NCBI GenBank assembly: GCA_002007465.1
Contig: LNAC01000751.1
Coordinates: 72,001 to 136,000, forward strand
Origin: Ailurus styani
Lineage: Eukaryota; Chordata; Mammalia; Carnivora; Ailuridae
Length of the DNA: 64,000 nt
Direction: 5' to 3'
The first letter of the stretch is position 1. Each line of letters opens with the position of its first letter. This document shows positions 1 through 11,469 of the stretch, piece after piece. The position numbers and the translations under genes were made by a program. Under the pieces are notes generated by a model. That model did not search any database, was not told where the DNA came from, and saw only the letters and a list, made by a program, of their open reading frames with translations.

Positions 1-1899
1 GATTCTCCAGCAAGAGTCATGTTTCTTTTTCTTATAAACAGGGCTTGCTGTCTCAAATCTGAATCTGGTCAACTTCTTTGGAAAAGGAAAGAACCCTGGG
101 ATGTAAAGAGAAAGACAGTAGCCACACATGACATTGGTGGGAATGAATGAAGTAGATGACACAGGTGGGGGCCAAAGGTCAAAGGAGAAAACCCACACTT
201 AAAATAGGATTTGGGATGCTCTGCTTGAGTGGAATGATTCTGGAAGCCTAGGTTTGATTCTCTGATGGCCATAGAGGAACATCTTCTGTCTTCTCATGCT
301 TCATATGCTCCTACATCCTCTAAGTACTTACTTCTGTTCTACTGTCTTCCATGGCCTTCACAGTAAGAATTGAAAGCCTCCCCATGCCCAGTGAAGGTAT
401 ATGCAAACTGACTGCTATTCCATTTCTTGTGAAGGCATGTAAAAATCTGTATACGTAGGGGGTTTCTAACTGGAGGCCCAGTGTGATTTTAGGGTGCACT
501 TATGTCCTGGAGACACAGAGTCTGGTACAAAAATCAGGAATGTGGGGCAGATTGACACTCCCCTATCAAATCTTATGCTGAGCAGCCCTACCCAAGGAGG
601 TTTCCTCATTGACCAGACTCTGGGCTCCATCCTCAGATATGTACCTGGGAGCTTCACTGTTTACATTGGGCTCACAGTAGAATAAGTTGGGCCTCTTCAT
701 TTAGACCTAATTGATGTTAAGCCCCATCAAGGACAAAGTGCCAGAATCTTTGGGGATGGGACCCTGGAGATGGTAGTTGTAAATCTACAGAGGGGATTCC
801 AACATGCAGCCAAAGCTGAGAATGATTTTTCTTAACACTGCTTTTCAAAGTTTCATGTATATACAAGGGTGCTTGGCTGGCTCTGTTGGCCCCACACTCA
901 GAAATCATGACTCCCTCAATGTGGATAAAGCCCATGAATTTGTATTTTTAACAACCACTGAGGTTGCTGTCCCTGGAATTCATTTCCAGCAACACTAAGC
1001 TAGAGAGAACAGAAGAGCACACACAAGTCCCTTTTATGCAACCATCCCCATCTCAACACAAATACTGCCATTCCCAGTGAAGACTACTAGCAGCTTTCAC
1101 AAAGGTAGGATTTTCTGCTCATCCCCTGCAAATTGGGAAAGGACTAGATATGGCAGTGGTGTATGAGCAAGGCTGTTTGGGATAAAAATGTACTCATTCA
1201 TGAAAGGAATGTTTATTGAGCACCTACTACATGCTCCAGATATATAAGGATGCACTGTGTCCAGAACACTGTAGTGGGAATCTTAGAGATATTCCAGTTA
1301 TCTTTCTGAAGCCCTAGGAATTGGATACTATATGTTCACTTTTCCCAGGAGGATTTGCATGCTGGGTGTGCCTCCCTGGGAGTAGAGATTGTCTTTTTCA
1401 TGTTCAGTCGTCTTAAAAATGACGTGATGGAACATATGTAGAGAGCAGACTGGGAGACAGGAAGAAGTGGATTAGAGGCTCCGGCGGAAATCCGAGGAAT
1501 CGATAATTTCTATTTACATGTGTGTTTAATGTGTGGACTATCGGAGGGCATCCCGGGAATGAAAGGCGGGAGGCTATGTGTTAACCTTGGAAGCACTGTT
1601 TTAACCAAAAAGGTGAAACTGACTCACTAGATCGTAAGTACTTTGTTCTCCTTTATCTGAGTTTGAACCTCAAGAAAGTGCCAACGTGGGCCACCCAGGA
1701 GATGGACCTGCCGGGGACCCTGTTCTCTAAGCTGTTCTGAGAAGGGAGGTGCAGGAACTGCCAGTGGAGCCAGGGAGGGCAATTCTGTGGCGGGAGCTCA
1801 TTTTTTTTTTTTTACAGAAGCTGAACTGAAAATTGTCAGGCTCTGCGAGCCACACGTGGGCAGAGGGAGTATTTCTGATGGAAATTCTGGGGTACCTAA
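1..1899. other. Unassigned intergenic sequence
   Basis: This is ordinary AT-leaning mammalian sequence without SINEs. The open frames are short (under 80 codons), overlap on both strands and show no domain. CpG density begins to rise after about 1,440. I see no gene. Confidence 0.6.
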
Positions 1900-2530
1900 G
1901 CTCTGTGCCTACCGCGTGAGGCCCAAAGTATGCAACAGGAACCCAGGGCGTCCGGGTTCGCCGGGCAGGCGACTGATGGGTGTCCCGTGTGTTTGTATTG
2001 CACCGGCTGACCCTGCATGACCTTCCCTGTTCCCTGTCTGCTTTGGGGCCCTCTGCATTGTGGCGGGTGCTGGACTCAGCACTCTGAGAGGTTCACCGGC
2101 TGTTCGTGAGCATCGTGTGACGTTTTGGCAAGAGCAACATCAGAAATGGGAGAAAACCTCAGAAACTCTGGGTGCGATAACAACACCGGCCAGAGGGAGG
2201 ACCGGTCTGTCCACAGACTGGTCCCAGCTCGTGGGGGCTCGGTGTAGACAGGTTCAGGTGTAGTGCCCTGGACAGCGGTGCTGGCGAAGGACGCAGCACA
2301 GGGCTGCACGCCTCGGCCCTGAGCGGGGTGGTCGGCACCACGAGGCCTCTGTGCACACGTGCGGCCGTCGGCGGGCCGATCTCTCTGCACGTGCTGTAGG
2401 GAGCCCGTACCGGGAGAGTGTGGGCACGTGAGGGCCGAGTGCGGATGGGTTCTTGGGCACGAGTGTGGAGCTAGTGCCGGGGGCCAGGGAAAGACGTCCA
2501 CGGAGTCCTGAGACCACTTGACGTTCAGGT
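1900..2530. promoter_or_regulatory. CpG-rich stretch, possible CpG island
   Basis: CpG dinucleotides are dense here (for example GCGGCCGTCGGCGGGCCGAT near 2,360, roughly 40 or more in the last 550 bases), while the first 1.4 kb of the window has few. GC content is high and there are no SINEs. It could be a CpG-island promoter of a gene to the left or right, or old CpG-rich LTR sequence. I recognise no exon in it. Confidence 0.4.
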
Positions 2531-2804
2531 GAGAGATTTAAGTGCTCAAACTGAAAGGCGGTAGCAAGCGGTGCTAAAAGATGAATTCGTGAACACGTTT
2601 TTAAGGGTCACCTTGATCAGTCTCTTCAAACGGTTAGGCATGCTCCACCTGTAGGGGGTAGCAGTGAGGCTTTTGGAGCGAGGCTATGGAAGCAGAACAA
2701 GGGGAGTGCTTCACTGCCTACACCGTAAGCCGCTGCCTCGTTTGTTCCCAAGTTCAGTTTCTTCCAGACCAGCGCAGTGGCTGTGAATTAAAACGTAGTT
2801 TGAT

Positions 2805-2993
2805 GGGGCGCCTGGGTGGCTCAGTCGTTAAGGGTCTGCCCTCAGCTCAGGTCATGATCCCGGGGTCCTGGGACTGAGCCCCACGCTGGGCTCCCTCTTT
2901 CACAGGAAGCCTGCTTCTCCCTCTCCCACTCCCCCTGCTTGTGTTCCCTCTCTTGCTTTGTCTGTCAAATAAAATCTTTTAAAAATATAAATA
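2805..2993 (+). mobile_element. CAN SINE
   Basis: The element has the tRNA-Lys-derived head (GGGGCGCCTGGGTGGCTCAG) with A- and B-box-like motifs, a CT-rich middle, and a CTGTCAAATAAAATCTT tail. It is followed directly by another SINE. Confidence 0.9.
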
Positions 2994-3152
2994 GGGGCGC
3001 CTGGATTGCTCAGTCATTTAAGTGTTTGCCTTTGGCTCAGGTCATGATCCCAGGGTCCTGGGATCGAGCCCCGCATCGGGCTCCCTGCCCAGCGGGAAGC
3101 CTGCTTCTCCCTCTCCTACTCCCCCTGCTTGTGTTCCCCCTCTCGCAGTCAG
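2994..3152 (+). mobile_element. CAN SINE, 3-prime truncated
   Basis: It has the head GGGGCGCCTGGATTGCTCAG and the B-box region, and stops in the CT-rich part without an AAATAAAATCTT tail. It sits head-to-tail behind the preceding SINE. Confidence 0.85.
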
Positions 3153-3809
3153 TGGCTTCCCTGTTTAATTTCTTTAACAGTGGAAACACAGTATTACGTG
3201 TATGAAAATTTTTAAATCGATTTGCAAGTGTAGTTCAATTGTTCACGCATTGTAAGAATACACTGTACAATAATCTCATGTCCCAGAACCACCCAGTTAA
3301 GTCACATTTTACAAACCAGAGATCCACATTTCATGTGTGACAGCAGGAGACAGATACATTTAACTATAAAAGTGTATAAACAGGGTGGTGTTTCACCCAG
3401 GATGATTGTATTTACAATTACCGTGAGGTATGTTGTGTTTTAAGAATGCAGTAGAACCATAACTATTGGTGTGAAAACACCACCTTCATGTAACATTAGT
3501 TAAGGAAAGGGATTTGATTGACAATATAAGACAATGTTAATGTAATCACTTCGGTGCTAAATATTTTAGTGCCTGTATTGAAACGCTTACTGACTGGGGC
3601 CAATTAATGGGCATTTTTACTTTAAATATTTTCTAAGGTTGTATACTTTTTATTTTACAGTTAGTTATACCTATGTGTAGATGTTTTCTATCTCTACTGT
3701 AACCAATTTTCACACATTTTGGAGCTGAGAACGAACACCGTGCTCTTTGTGTGTCTGAATCTCAGCCAGCAGCCTTGGGAGGGGGTCTACTCCAGAGCTG
3801 ACGTGGTTT
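3153..3809. other. Unassigned sequence
   Basis: AT-rich, single-copy-looking sequence with no open frame of note and no recognised repeat. Confidence 0.5.
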
Positions 3810-4612
3810 TGAAACACACGTGAGGTTTGGTGAGGTGGGGGCCAGAGCCAACGGCTAGGAAAGAATTCGAGACGTCTTTGGTGCAAAAGGCAGTTTTATT
3901 AAAGCACAGGACTGGGACCCATGGGCAGAAAGAGCTGCTGTGCTTGGGTCGTGAGGGGCAGCCGATTATATACTGGGAAGTTGGGGGAGAGAAGGACAAA
4001 GGGGGGTTTTCAAAAGGATTTTCATGTTAAAGACTCACAGAAAACTGGAGGTTTTGCCAAGTTAAGGCTATTTTTACCTCTAGCAAGGCAGTGACACCAG
4101 GATCGCTGGGAGCTTCCGGGAAGAGTGGCAGGAGTGTGTGTGTGGGGGGGCAGGTTGCGGGGTGTCGGCGTGGGCTCGTCCTGAGCTCTTCTGCTCCCTC
4201 ATCATGTCCCCCCTGCAATCTTTCAGGTTGTTGGCAGTGGACGGTCTTATCCTCTGTAAGGACTTCCTGCCGAGCGGGGGCGTGGGGTTGTCCCGACCTC
4301 TGGGTCATCACTGGTCAGGTGGGAACATGCAGGGAGTTAGGGAAGGAGAGGCAGCTGACTCCAGCGTGGACAACACCTATGAACTTCCTTGGGTAGCAGG
4401 GATCATCTGTCAGCCGGAAGGTGTGGCCGAGAAGGAATCTTGACAGTAGCAGGAGGCGCCAGAAATGACAACACAGTAAGGTTAATATTGCAAGGAGAAA
4501 GAAGTCTGAATAAAGGACCTTTTGATTTGACTTTGATAATTTTCTTCCAGTCCAGGAGTTTAAAGCAATTACTAAAGGAAAGAGAGATCATGTAAACCCC
4601 CACTTTCAGCAT
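3810..4612 (-). mobile_element. LTR remnant of an endogenous retrovirus (family 1)
   Basis: On the minus strand a retroviral-type polyadenylation signal (CTTTAATAAAACTGCC) lies about 80 bp before a conserved end near 3,815. The unit CGTCTTTGGTGCA...TTTTATTAAAGCA...GGGCAGAAAGAGCTGC recurs at 7.0 and 23.2 kb in the same orientation, at roughly three-quarters identity by eye. No primer-binding site or gag/pol/env was seen next to it. It is probably a solo, decayed LTR. Confidence 0.5.
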
Positions 4613-5466
4613 TCAGGTCCGTTATTATCTCAGAAACGTGTCTGTGCGCATCCGCAACGTATACACAGCATTCTGTTTGTATGACGTCCCAAGGTCTCCT
4701 TTGCGCAACAGTTAAAAACATCGAATGCATTTTATTTTGTAAAACTGTACTACTTTACTATTTAATAGAGAAATGTTATTGTGAGCATCCTTTAGGGCTC
4801 TGACCGTGTACTTACTGAGACTGGAGAATGTTCAGTGTGCGGAAGCTCTCAAAGTGGGAACAAAGTCGGTGCTCATACCAATGAGACACAGAACATGCCT
4901 ATCATCGTTTTAAACTTGGAAGGTTGGCTGGGTCGGTCATGATCTTAATGACGCGTCCACGGATCCGGGCAAAGCCCAGAGTACAGCAGCCTCTCCCGCC
5001 TGGGGAAGCCACGGCCACAGGTTAGAGTCCCAGAGCCGTGTGGTCCCAGCTGGGAACCAGCCCTTGGATGCCGGTCCGCCGGGAGGTGCAGGCAGGCAGG
5101 ATATAAGGGCTGCTGGGTTTGAAGGGTCATCCTTTACCTCGGTGTCACAATTTCAGGCCCCTAGTTGGAGAGTTACAGCTTGATCATAATCCCCTCTTTC
5201 TTCAAATTGGTCCATGGGCACAGAGGACTAGGAAGGCATATTTGGAGTCAATATAAATATTAATTTTTAAGGCTTTTGCCATTTGTAAAGCACAGGTGGG
5301 CATTATTAACTCTGCTTTTGGGGGAGACGTACTTGCTGACAGGGCTTTGTCCTCAACCGTCTGAGTTAGGACGGACTACAGCGCACCCAGTGTTCCTCGT
5401 CCCTTTTCCATGAAACTGCTGCCTGCGGTAAGCCAGCTGTCCTCCGCATTTTAGTAGCGGCATCTT

Positions 5467-5528
5467 GTCTATCTGTATGATGAAAATAAAACTGGTAGTC
5501 TATCTGTATGATGAAAATAAAACTGGTA
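5467..5528. repeat. Perfect 31-bp tandem duplication
   Basis: The unit starting GTCTATCTGTATGATGAA and ending AAACTGGTA occurs twice back to back (5,467-5,497 and 5,498-5,528) without a mismatch. Confidence 0.95.
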
Positions 5529-5888
5529 ACCTCTGAAAAGTTACGACGGTCAGGTAGCCGGGCTTAAACTCTGACAGCGTTACGTGTTATTTCAGGCATA
5601 TCTATATGCGTTACCTGGTATTTAGTAAGTCAGCTTCCCATCATCCACTGGTGGCTTTGGGCTGTGACGTCCTTACAGTCGGGACTGTCCCCTAGTGAGC
5701 TCTGGGGCGCCTTGTACGAGGAGCGCCGTTGTGCTCTTGCAAGTGCACCTCCACAGAGGTGGCTTCTAGGGTAAATAGGATGCTGAGAAGGAAACCATTA
5801 AGGCGCTCTTTCCGTTTGAGGTCCAGCCTTCACAGTATCCTAATTACAGGAAATCGCTGGCAAGTGGAAGAAAACGTGTGAGAGAGAA

Positions 5889-5941
5889 GGGCATCCCCAA
5901 GTCCATTATCCCATCAGAAAAAGGGGGGATAATGGATGCCC
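5889..5941. repeat. Quasi-palindrome
   Basis: GGGCATCC (5,889-5,896) plus ATTATCCC (5,905-5,912) are the reverse complement of GGGATAATGGATGCCC (5,926-5,941). The left arm carries an 8-bp insertion, and the loop is 13 bp. Confidence 0.85.
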
Positions 5942-6954
5942 CCACTTAAGTCCATAACTAACCCATGGCGTGGGGTACGTGCTGGCTCTGAAGGAGGGAC
6001 TTTGTCCTCCCAGCCCCAGATTGGTCAAGATGCTATTTGAGTTATACACTTGTGGGGGATTAATCCCATTCTCCACTTTTTAAAATACTCCTATGCCCAC
6101 AGGGTCCTGTTATTTCCACAGAATAAAAAGCATGAAGATTATCTGTGTGGGAGCTTTGTGTATAAATAGGAAACCTGTTTCTGTGACGTTTACCGTGAGT
6201 TGTCTAGCTGAGGCAAACAACATTTAAGGACCATCAAGACTAGGATTTAACACCCACAAAAGCGGGTTATTGAAACATAATTTTTCTCTCTGAAATTACC
6301 CCCGTTTCCAGAGATAGCCAAATCAAGACTAATCTGTTTGCAAAACAAGCCCAGTTTTAACAAACCTGCCTGTTGATTGACATAAGCTCAGCAAGAATAA
6401 TGATCATATATAGAGATCTTTTAAAATTTGCTTTGCTCTAAGGTTGAACTTTTAGCAGACTCTTCAGGCCACAAGCCAAGCCCAGTACTTGCCCAGACAT
6501 GTGCACAATACCTGCAGATCCGGGTGACTTTCTCATCAGAAGGTCCCCAAAGTATCCTGAGGTTCTTGTACCTGCCAGGAAGCGACGTTCTTTGCTCACC
6601 TGGTGAGGCCGCTGGGAACTCTGGGAGCAGGTACCAGGCCAACATCTGCAAGGGGCTTTATGGCTCCAGGTTTCATAAAGTCAACCTTAGTTGCTGAAAG
6701 CTATTTGGTCATATCTGAGTCTATGTATGTCTTTCTCAAATATGACATTCTAGTCAAAGCCTTGGTAAAATAACCAATATTTCCAGTGGTGTCCTGTTAC
6801 AAGGAGAACAGATTTATTGAACTTCTACAAATGACTGCCCCGGAAGAATACTTACCGAGACCTCTGGAAAGGTTTAGGTAGAGAGAAAAACTAACTGCTT
6901 CAATCTGTTTTATTCTTTCTGTATATCACTGATGTCTTAATGATGTGGTTTTGG

Positions 6955-7560
6955 AATATAGGTGAGGTTCAGTGGGGTGGAGTCCAGAGCGAACAGTGAC
7001 CAAGAAAGAATTCTCGAGACGTCTTTGGTGCAGAATGTGGTTTATTAAAGCATTGGGGCAGGACACATGGGCAGAAAGAGCTGCCCGGGCGTTGTGAAGG
7101 GTGGCTGATCCTACAGAAGGCTCACAGGACCAGAGGTCTTGGCCTTGTTAAGGTTGTTTACCCCTTTTCAGTAAGGCATTAACATGAAGATGGTTGGGAA
7201 CTTCCAGGAGGAACGTTACACTCTGCCTGGCTTCAAGTATCTGTCAGTGGACTGCAGGTTATAAGCACGTTTAATTTTATCTACATTTCCTTCTGGAAGC
7301 TAGGTTATTTACTTATTTATTTAAGTTTATTTCACAGAGAGAGATCACAAGTAGGCAGAGAGGCAGGCAGAGAGAGAGGAGGAAGCAGGCTCCCTGCTGA
7401 GCAGAGAGCCCGATGTGGGGCTTGATCCCGGGACCCTGAGATCATGACCTGAGCCGAAGGCAGAGGCTCAACCCACTGAGCCACCCAGGCGCCCCTGGAA
7501 GCTAGGTTATTGATTGAAATGCTTTGTTCTTGTAGATCGCTAAGACGTTTGTGAACCGAG
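6955..7560 (-). mobile_element. LTR remnant of an endogenous retrovirus (family 1), interrupted by a SINE
   Basis: It is homologous to the remnant at 3.8 kb across the polyadenylation region (GTTTATTAAAGCATTGGGGC, plus strand) and beyond (GGGAACTTCCAGGAG, ATCTGTCAGTGGACTGCAGG). A minus-strand SINE at 7,310-7,494 splits it. No internal retroviral genes are visible. Confidence 0.5.
7310..7494 (-). mobile_element. CAN SINE with target duplication
   Basis: It is a reverse-oriented SINE ending CCACCCAGGCGCCC. The 17-bp duplication CTGGAAGCTAGGTTATT flanks it (7,293-7,309 and 7,495-7,511). Confidence 0.95.
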
Positions 7561-7984
7561 GGAGACTCTGTCTTGCAGGATTGTGACCTCTGTAAGCTTC
7601 ACTATTTGTTCTTCCTTTCCTTGGCTTTTAGGGCAGCCAGGAGTGCATGAGTGCATGTCACATATATCCCATTGGGGGGGGGGCGCGTCAGCTTCTCCTT
7701 TGGCCTCAGCTTGCCTTCTGTTCCCTCATCATTAAGAGAAAGTTTTTTTAGTTGGAAGAGTAAATATTAGAGAACCAGCAATCTTTCAACCAAGAGTTTA
7801 CAAAACTATAATCTTACAGTTCATTTAGTCCCGTGTTACTCTTCTTCTTTAGTCTGAACGCAGTTTTAGTTCTGGAAATTCTTACCCATTTCAGTTTTAA
7901 TCGTAAAGATATTGAATACCTGTGTTTGTCCTAAAGTCCTTTTTATGAATCTTCTTGAAGATGAAATTCATTCTGCAAGACGAT

Positions 7985-8410
7985 AGGTGTAAGGTTTTTT
8001 TCTGGTCGCGAACAGGAAGAGAGACCGCAAAGACAAATTGTGATCCAAAGGGAGAGCTTTATGGCAAGCGCCCTCGGGCGAGGTTCGGCGACTCCCGAGA
8101 GGAGGGAGTCCGGGGAGTCACGCCCAAGGCAGGGTGACGAGGGTATTTATTGGGGAGAGTCCGGCTGGGCAAGGGACGGAGAGTTCTGGTTTTTTGCTTA
8201 AGTTTTGGTTCCCTGGAGTTGCTTCAGTTTTTCAGTTTCTTGCTTAAGTTTTGGTTTTCTGGAGCTGACGTGTCAGCTGCAGGGATCTCGACGGGAGGGT
8301 CAGCAGTCTGGGACTTCCTCTATGTTACACAACTTCCATCTCCCTCCAGCCCATCAATAGGAAGAATTAGAAATGGCAAAAACTCAGAATGGACATGGTT
8401 CAAGATCTGA
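7985..8410 (-). mobile_element. LTR-like remnant, different family
   Basis: On the minus strand CCCCAATAAATACCC is followed by a CpG-rich stretch and then CATAAAGCTCTCCC, a layout like the R/U5 part of an LTR. The local CpG richness (GCCCTCGGGCGAGG on the plus strand) contrasts with the AT-rich flanks. I recognise no internal region. The call rests on layout only. Confidence 0.35.
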
Positions 8411-8538
8411 TGAGGTAAGAGTTTACAATATAGCTGGCAAGGAAATCAGGTTGTTTCTGTGACACTTCACAGAACACTTCAATAATATCAAAATATCAAA
8501 TGATAATCTCATTTAAAACATTAAAACTTTAGGAATTG

Positions 8539-8748
8539 TGGGCGCCTGGGTGGCTCAGTGGGTTAAAGCCTCTGCCTTCAGCTCAGGTCATGATCTCAGG
8601 GTCCTGGGATCGAGCCCCGCATTGGGCTCGCTGCTCAGTGGGGAGCCTGCTTCCTTCTCTCTCTCTGCCTGCCTCTCTGACTACTCGTGATCTCTGTCAA
8701 ATAAATACATAAAATCTTAAAAACAAAACATACACGCACACAACAAAA
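8539..8748 (+). mobile_element. CAN SINE with target duplication
   Basis: It is a full-length SINE with an A-rich tail. The 15-bp duplication AAACTTTAGGAATTG flanks it (8,524-8,538 and 8,749-8,763). Confidence 0.95.
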
Positions 8749-9054
8749 AAACTTTAGGAATTGCATATCATCTCTAGAATAAACAGTGCTTCCAGAATAA
8801 CTTAACAGGCCAAATAGAAAGGCCTAATGAGTTAGAGACTTCATTTACAATTTAAATCTTGGGAAATTTGTTAAAATCTTGGAAGTTTTAAAGCACATGC
8901 CTAAATAGAATTAAGGATCACCAAAGACCTGATAAAGGTGAGACACAAACTTTTTTTCAAGCAAGACCAGACCAACAATTCAAGAAAATTTTGTCTTTTG
9001 AACAAAGAATTTCAATCTTATACCACTGTACTTTTAAAATTCCCCTTTTAAATC

Positions 9055-9345
9055 TTAGTCCACCCTGAACACACCCAAAGTTCCTCTTCACTGTTCTGGC
9101 ACCTGGACTGGGGCCTGACGGAAGAACCAAGTGGCCCTCAGACCTTGAGGACTGGAGGTTTATTTAACACTGGCTCGGAGGAGGTGTTCTCCAAAGCTCT
9201 GAGCCCCAAGCAAACACAGGGATAATTTATACCTTCCCTTCCGCATACTTGGTACTTCTGGCACAAGCAGGAAACGGGGTAGGGAAGAAGCCAGAAGGGC
9301 TTTGAGACAGGGCCTGGAATTCCCTCGTGGGTTTGGTCGGCATCT
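9055..9345 (-). mobile_element. LTR-like remnant with TATA box and polyadenylation signal
   Basis: On the minus strand a TATA motif (GGTATAAATTATCCC, about 9,222-9,235) is followed some 60 bp later by GTTAAATAAACCTCCAG. That spacing suits the promoter-to-polyA arrangement of an LTR. No terminal dinucleotides or TSD could be fixed. Confidence 0.35.
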
Positions 9346-9439
9346 TAGAGCATAGTTTTTCCCCTTATCACAAACCTACTACAACTTTCTTCTGCATTCA
9401 GATTTTGTGCCATTTCTTTCCAAATAACCATCTTATTTC

Positions 9440-9821
9440 ATTTTTTTTTAAGATTTTATTTCACAGAGGGAGAGAAATCACAAGGAGGCAGACAGAGAGA
9501 GGGGGAAGCAGGCTCCCCGCTGAGCAGGGAGTCCAATGCAGGTCTCGATCCCAGGATCCTGAGATCATGACCTGAGCCGAAAGCAGAGGCTTTGGGCGCC
9601 TGGGTGGCTCAGTGGGTTAAAGCCTCTGCTTTCGGCTCAGGTCATGATCTCAGCGTCCTGGGATCGAGGCCCACATCGGGCTCTCTGGTCGGCAGGGAGC
9701 CTGCTTCCTCCTCTCCGTCTCTCTGCCTACTTGTGATCTCTCTGTGTCAAATAAATAAATAAAATCTTTAAAAAAAAAAACAAAACAAGAGGCTTTAACC
9801 CACTGAGCCACCCAGGCGCCC
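9440..9821 (-). mobile_element. CAN SINE (outer), host of a nested SINE
   Basis: A reverse SINE is split by a plus-strand SINE at 9,594-9,787. The outer element is flanked by AACCATCTTATTTC (9,426-9,439 and 9,822-9,835). Confidence 0.95.
9594..9787 (+). mobile_element. CAN SINE (inner, nested)
   Basis: A full SINE inserted into the tRNA-like part of an older SINE. AGAGGCTTT of the host is duplicated (9,585-9,593 and 9,788-9,796). Confidence 0.95.
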
Positions 9822-9835
9822 AACCATCTTATTTC

Positions 9836-10277
9836 CAACAAAATTACTTTTTAACCTTCAAAAAAACATGCATTCCCATTCCTTCTAGCTTTCTTACATA
9901 TCTCCTACTTTTCTACATAGAGTGGCTTCCCTTATTTCCATCTGTTCTAATTATACTTAGCAACTTCTGCACCCCTACAAACCTTAGTCTCCAGTGCAAA
10001 CTTAGTAGTAACCAACTGTCAATGGTCCCACCAGAATTCCTGAGATGGCAAATCTGTGCATCAGTTAAGCATGTAGCATGTTTACCAACAGACTCAAATA
10101 TCCTCAGGTTTTTCCGGAAAGTAGACAAAAGCACAAACCTACGTCCAGTACTCCATGCTTTTTAGCACTTTAACCTATTTGAAAAGACCCAGATGTGCAA
10201 TGAATTCAATCCCATTTATCATCCAAGCGAAAGTTTAAAATTCCAGGTTACCAAAGACTTTTGATGAAAGCTATCTT
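9836..10277. other. Unassigned sequence
   Basis: Short AT-rich stretch without a recognised repeat or gene. Confidence 0.5.
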
Positions 10278-10288
10278 AACAATTTCCT

Positions 10289-10497
10289 GGGCGCCTGGGT
10301 GGCTCAGTGGGTTAAAGCCTCTGCCTTCGGCTCAGGTCATGATCTCAGGGTCCTGGGATCGAGGCCCGCATCGGGCTCCCTGCTCAACAGGGAGCCTGCT
10401 TCCTCCTCTCTCTCTGCCTGCCTCTCTGACTACTTGTGATCTGATCGCTCTCTCTCTCTGTCAAATAAATAAATAAAATATTTAAAAAAAAAAAAAA
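10289..10497 (+). mobile_element. CAN SINE with target duplication
   Basis: A full SINE with an A-rich tail, flanked by AACAATTTCCT (10,278-10,288 and 10,498-10,508). Confidence 0.95.
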
Positions 10498-10508
10498 AAC
10501 AATTTCCT

Positions 10509-11226
10509 ATGAGAACTTTGAGACAGAAAAGATTAACCATTTTATTTACTGCTAACAAATTGCAACAGAGATAACGCGGCTTGTCTGACCTTCAGTAAAC
10601 CTCGACAGAATAAATGTCTCATGTTTATTGCTAATAACTTAGAAGACAGGTCTATCTTAATTCAACCAAGAAACCTAACATAATGTAAATACGAAATGAT
10701 GTCCACCTGGGTCTACCCCGGTTTCACTTTTACCTGACACCGGTGGGGAAATCTGCGGGGGGAGGTGTTAAGTCCAGGGGGTGCTCTTTTTGCTGGGCAG
10801 TGAGGGGAGGATCAGCGATGGTGTAGGAGGCACTGATGATGGTACACGGGTTATTCAGGCCTCACCTGAAGAGGGGCGGGGGAGACAGAAGAGGCAAAGT
10901 GCTGCCCGAAGACAGAGAAAGGGCCCCAGTTCCAGAGCTCATCAACTCCAGCAGAGGAGATGCCAGGTTTCCCACAAACCCAGGCCCACAGGCAGTCCAG
11001 GTCAGGCCAGAGACAGGGCGTTTCCCTAACCCAAAGGGAGAGCCAAGCCAGCAGTGTCTCCCTCGTGTTGAGTGTAACATCGGACTCTCCCTGACCAGGG
11101 AACCTGAACAGAGGATCTAGGCAGTCTCCGAGCCCAGCCGATGCGATTCCCACAGAGAATGTCCTTCAGTCCTGCCAAATCTGAGTATCGCCTCTGGCCC
11201 CACCTAACCACAGAGATGGCAGCATA
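10509..11226. other. Unassigned sequence
   Basis: The stretch at 10,740-11,200 is GC-richer and open in several overlapping frames of up to about 100 codons on both strands. No domain or splice pattern supports a gene. Confidence 0.45.
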
Positions 11227-11405
11227 GGCAACTGGGTGGCTCAGTGGTTAGTATCTGCCTTCGGGTCAGGTCATGACCCCAGGGTCCTGGGATCGAACTC
11301 TGCATTGGGCTGTTCAGTGGGGAGTCTGCTTCTCTCTCCCTCTGTCCCTACCCCCCCACCGCCGCTGGTGCTTGCTCTAATAGATAAAACCTTAAAAAAA
11401 AAAAA
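11227..11405 (+). mobile_element. CAN SINE, diverged
   Basis: The head is altered (GGCAACTGGGTGGCTCAGTGG), and the B-box region and A-rich tail are kept. No clear TSD. Confidence 0.85.
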
Positions 11406-11469
11406 TGATTGCAAATGTTTTAAACCAGAAGCTGCCGTGTCCCTGGGATACCTCTAGAAGAAATGACAA

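Larger units (their letters stand above)
4613..6954. other. Unassigned sequence between LTR remnants
   Basis: This 2.3-kb stretch has no SINE and no recognisable gene. It holds a perfect 31-bp tandem duplication (5,467-5,528) and a quasi-palindrome (5,889-5,941). It might be decayed retroviral interior, since LTR remnants of one family lie on both sides, but I see no gag, pol or env motif. Confidence 0.4.

Noticed and set aside
2076..2501. 141-codon minus-strand frame in the CpG-rich stretch
   Set aside because: High GC removes stop codons in several frames at once. The protein is low-complexity and has no domain.
3810..7560. Provirus with two flanking LTRs 3 kb apart
   Set aside because: The two LTR remnants differ too much for one insertion. 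No primer-binding site, gag, pol or env text was found between them.
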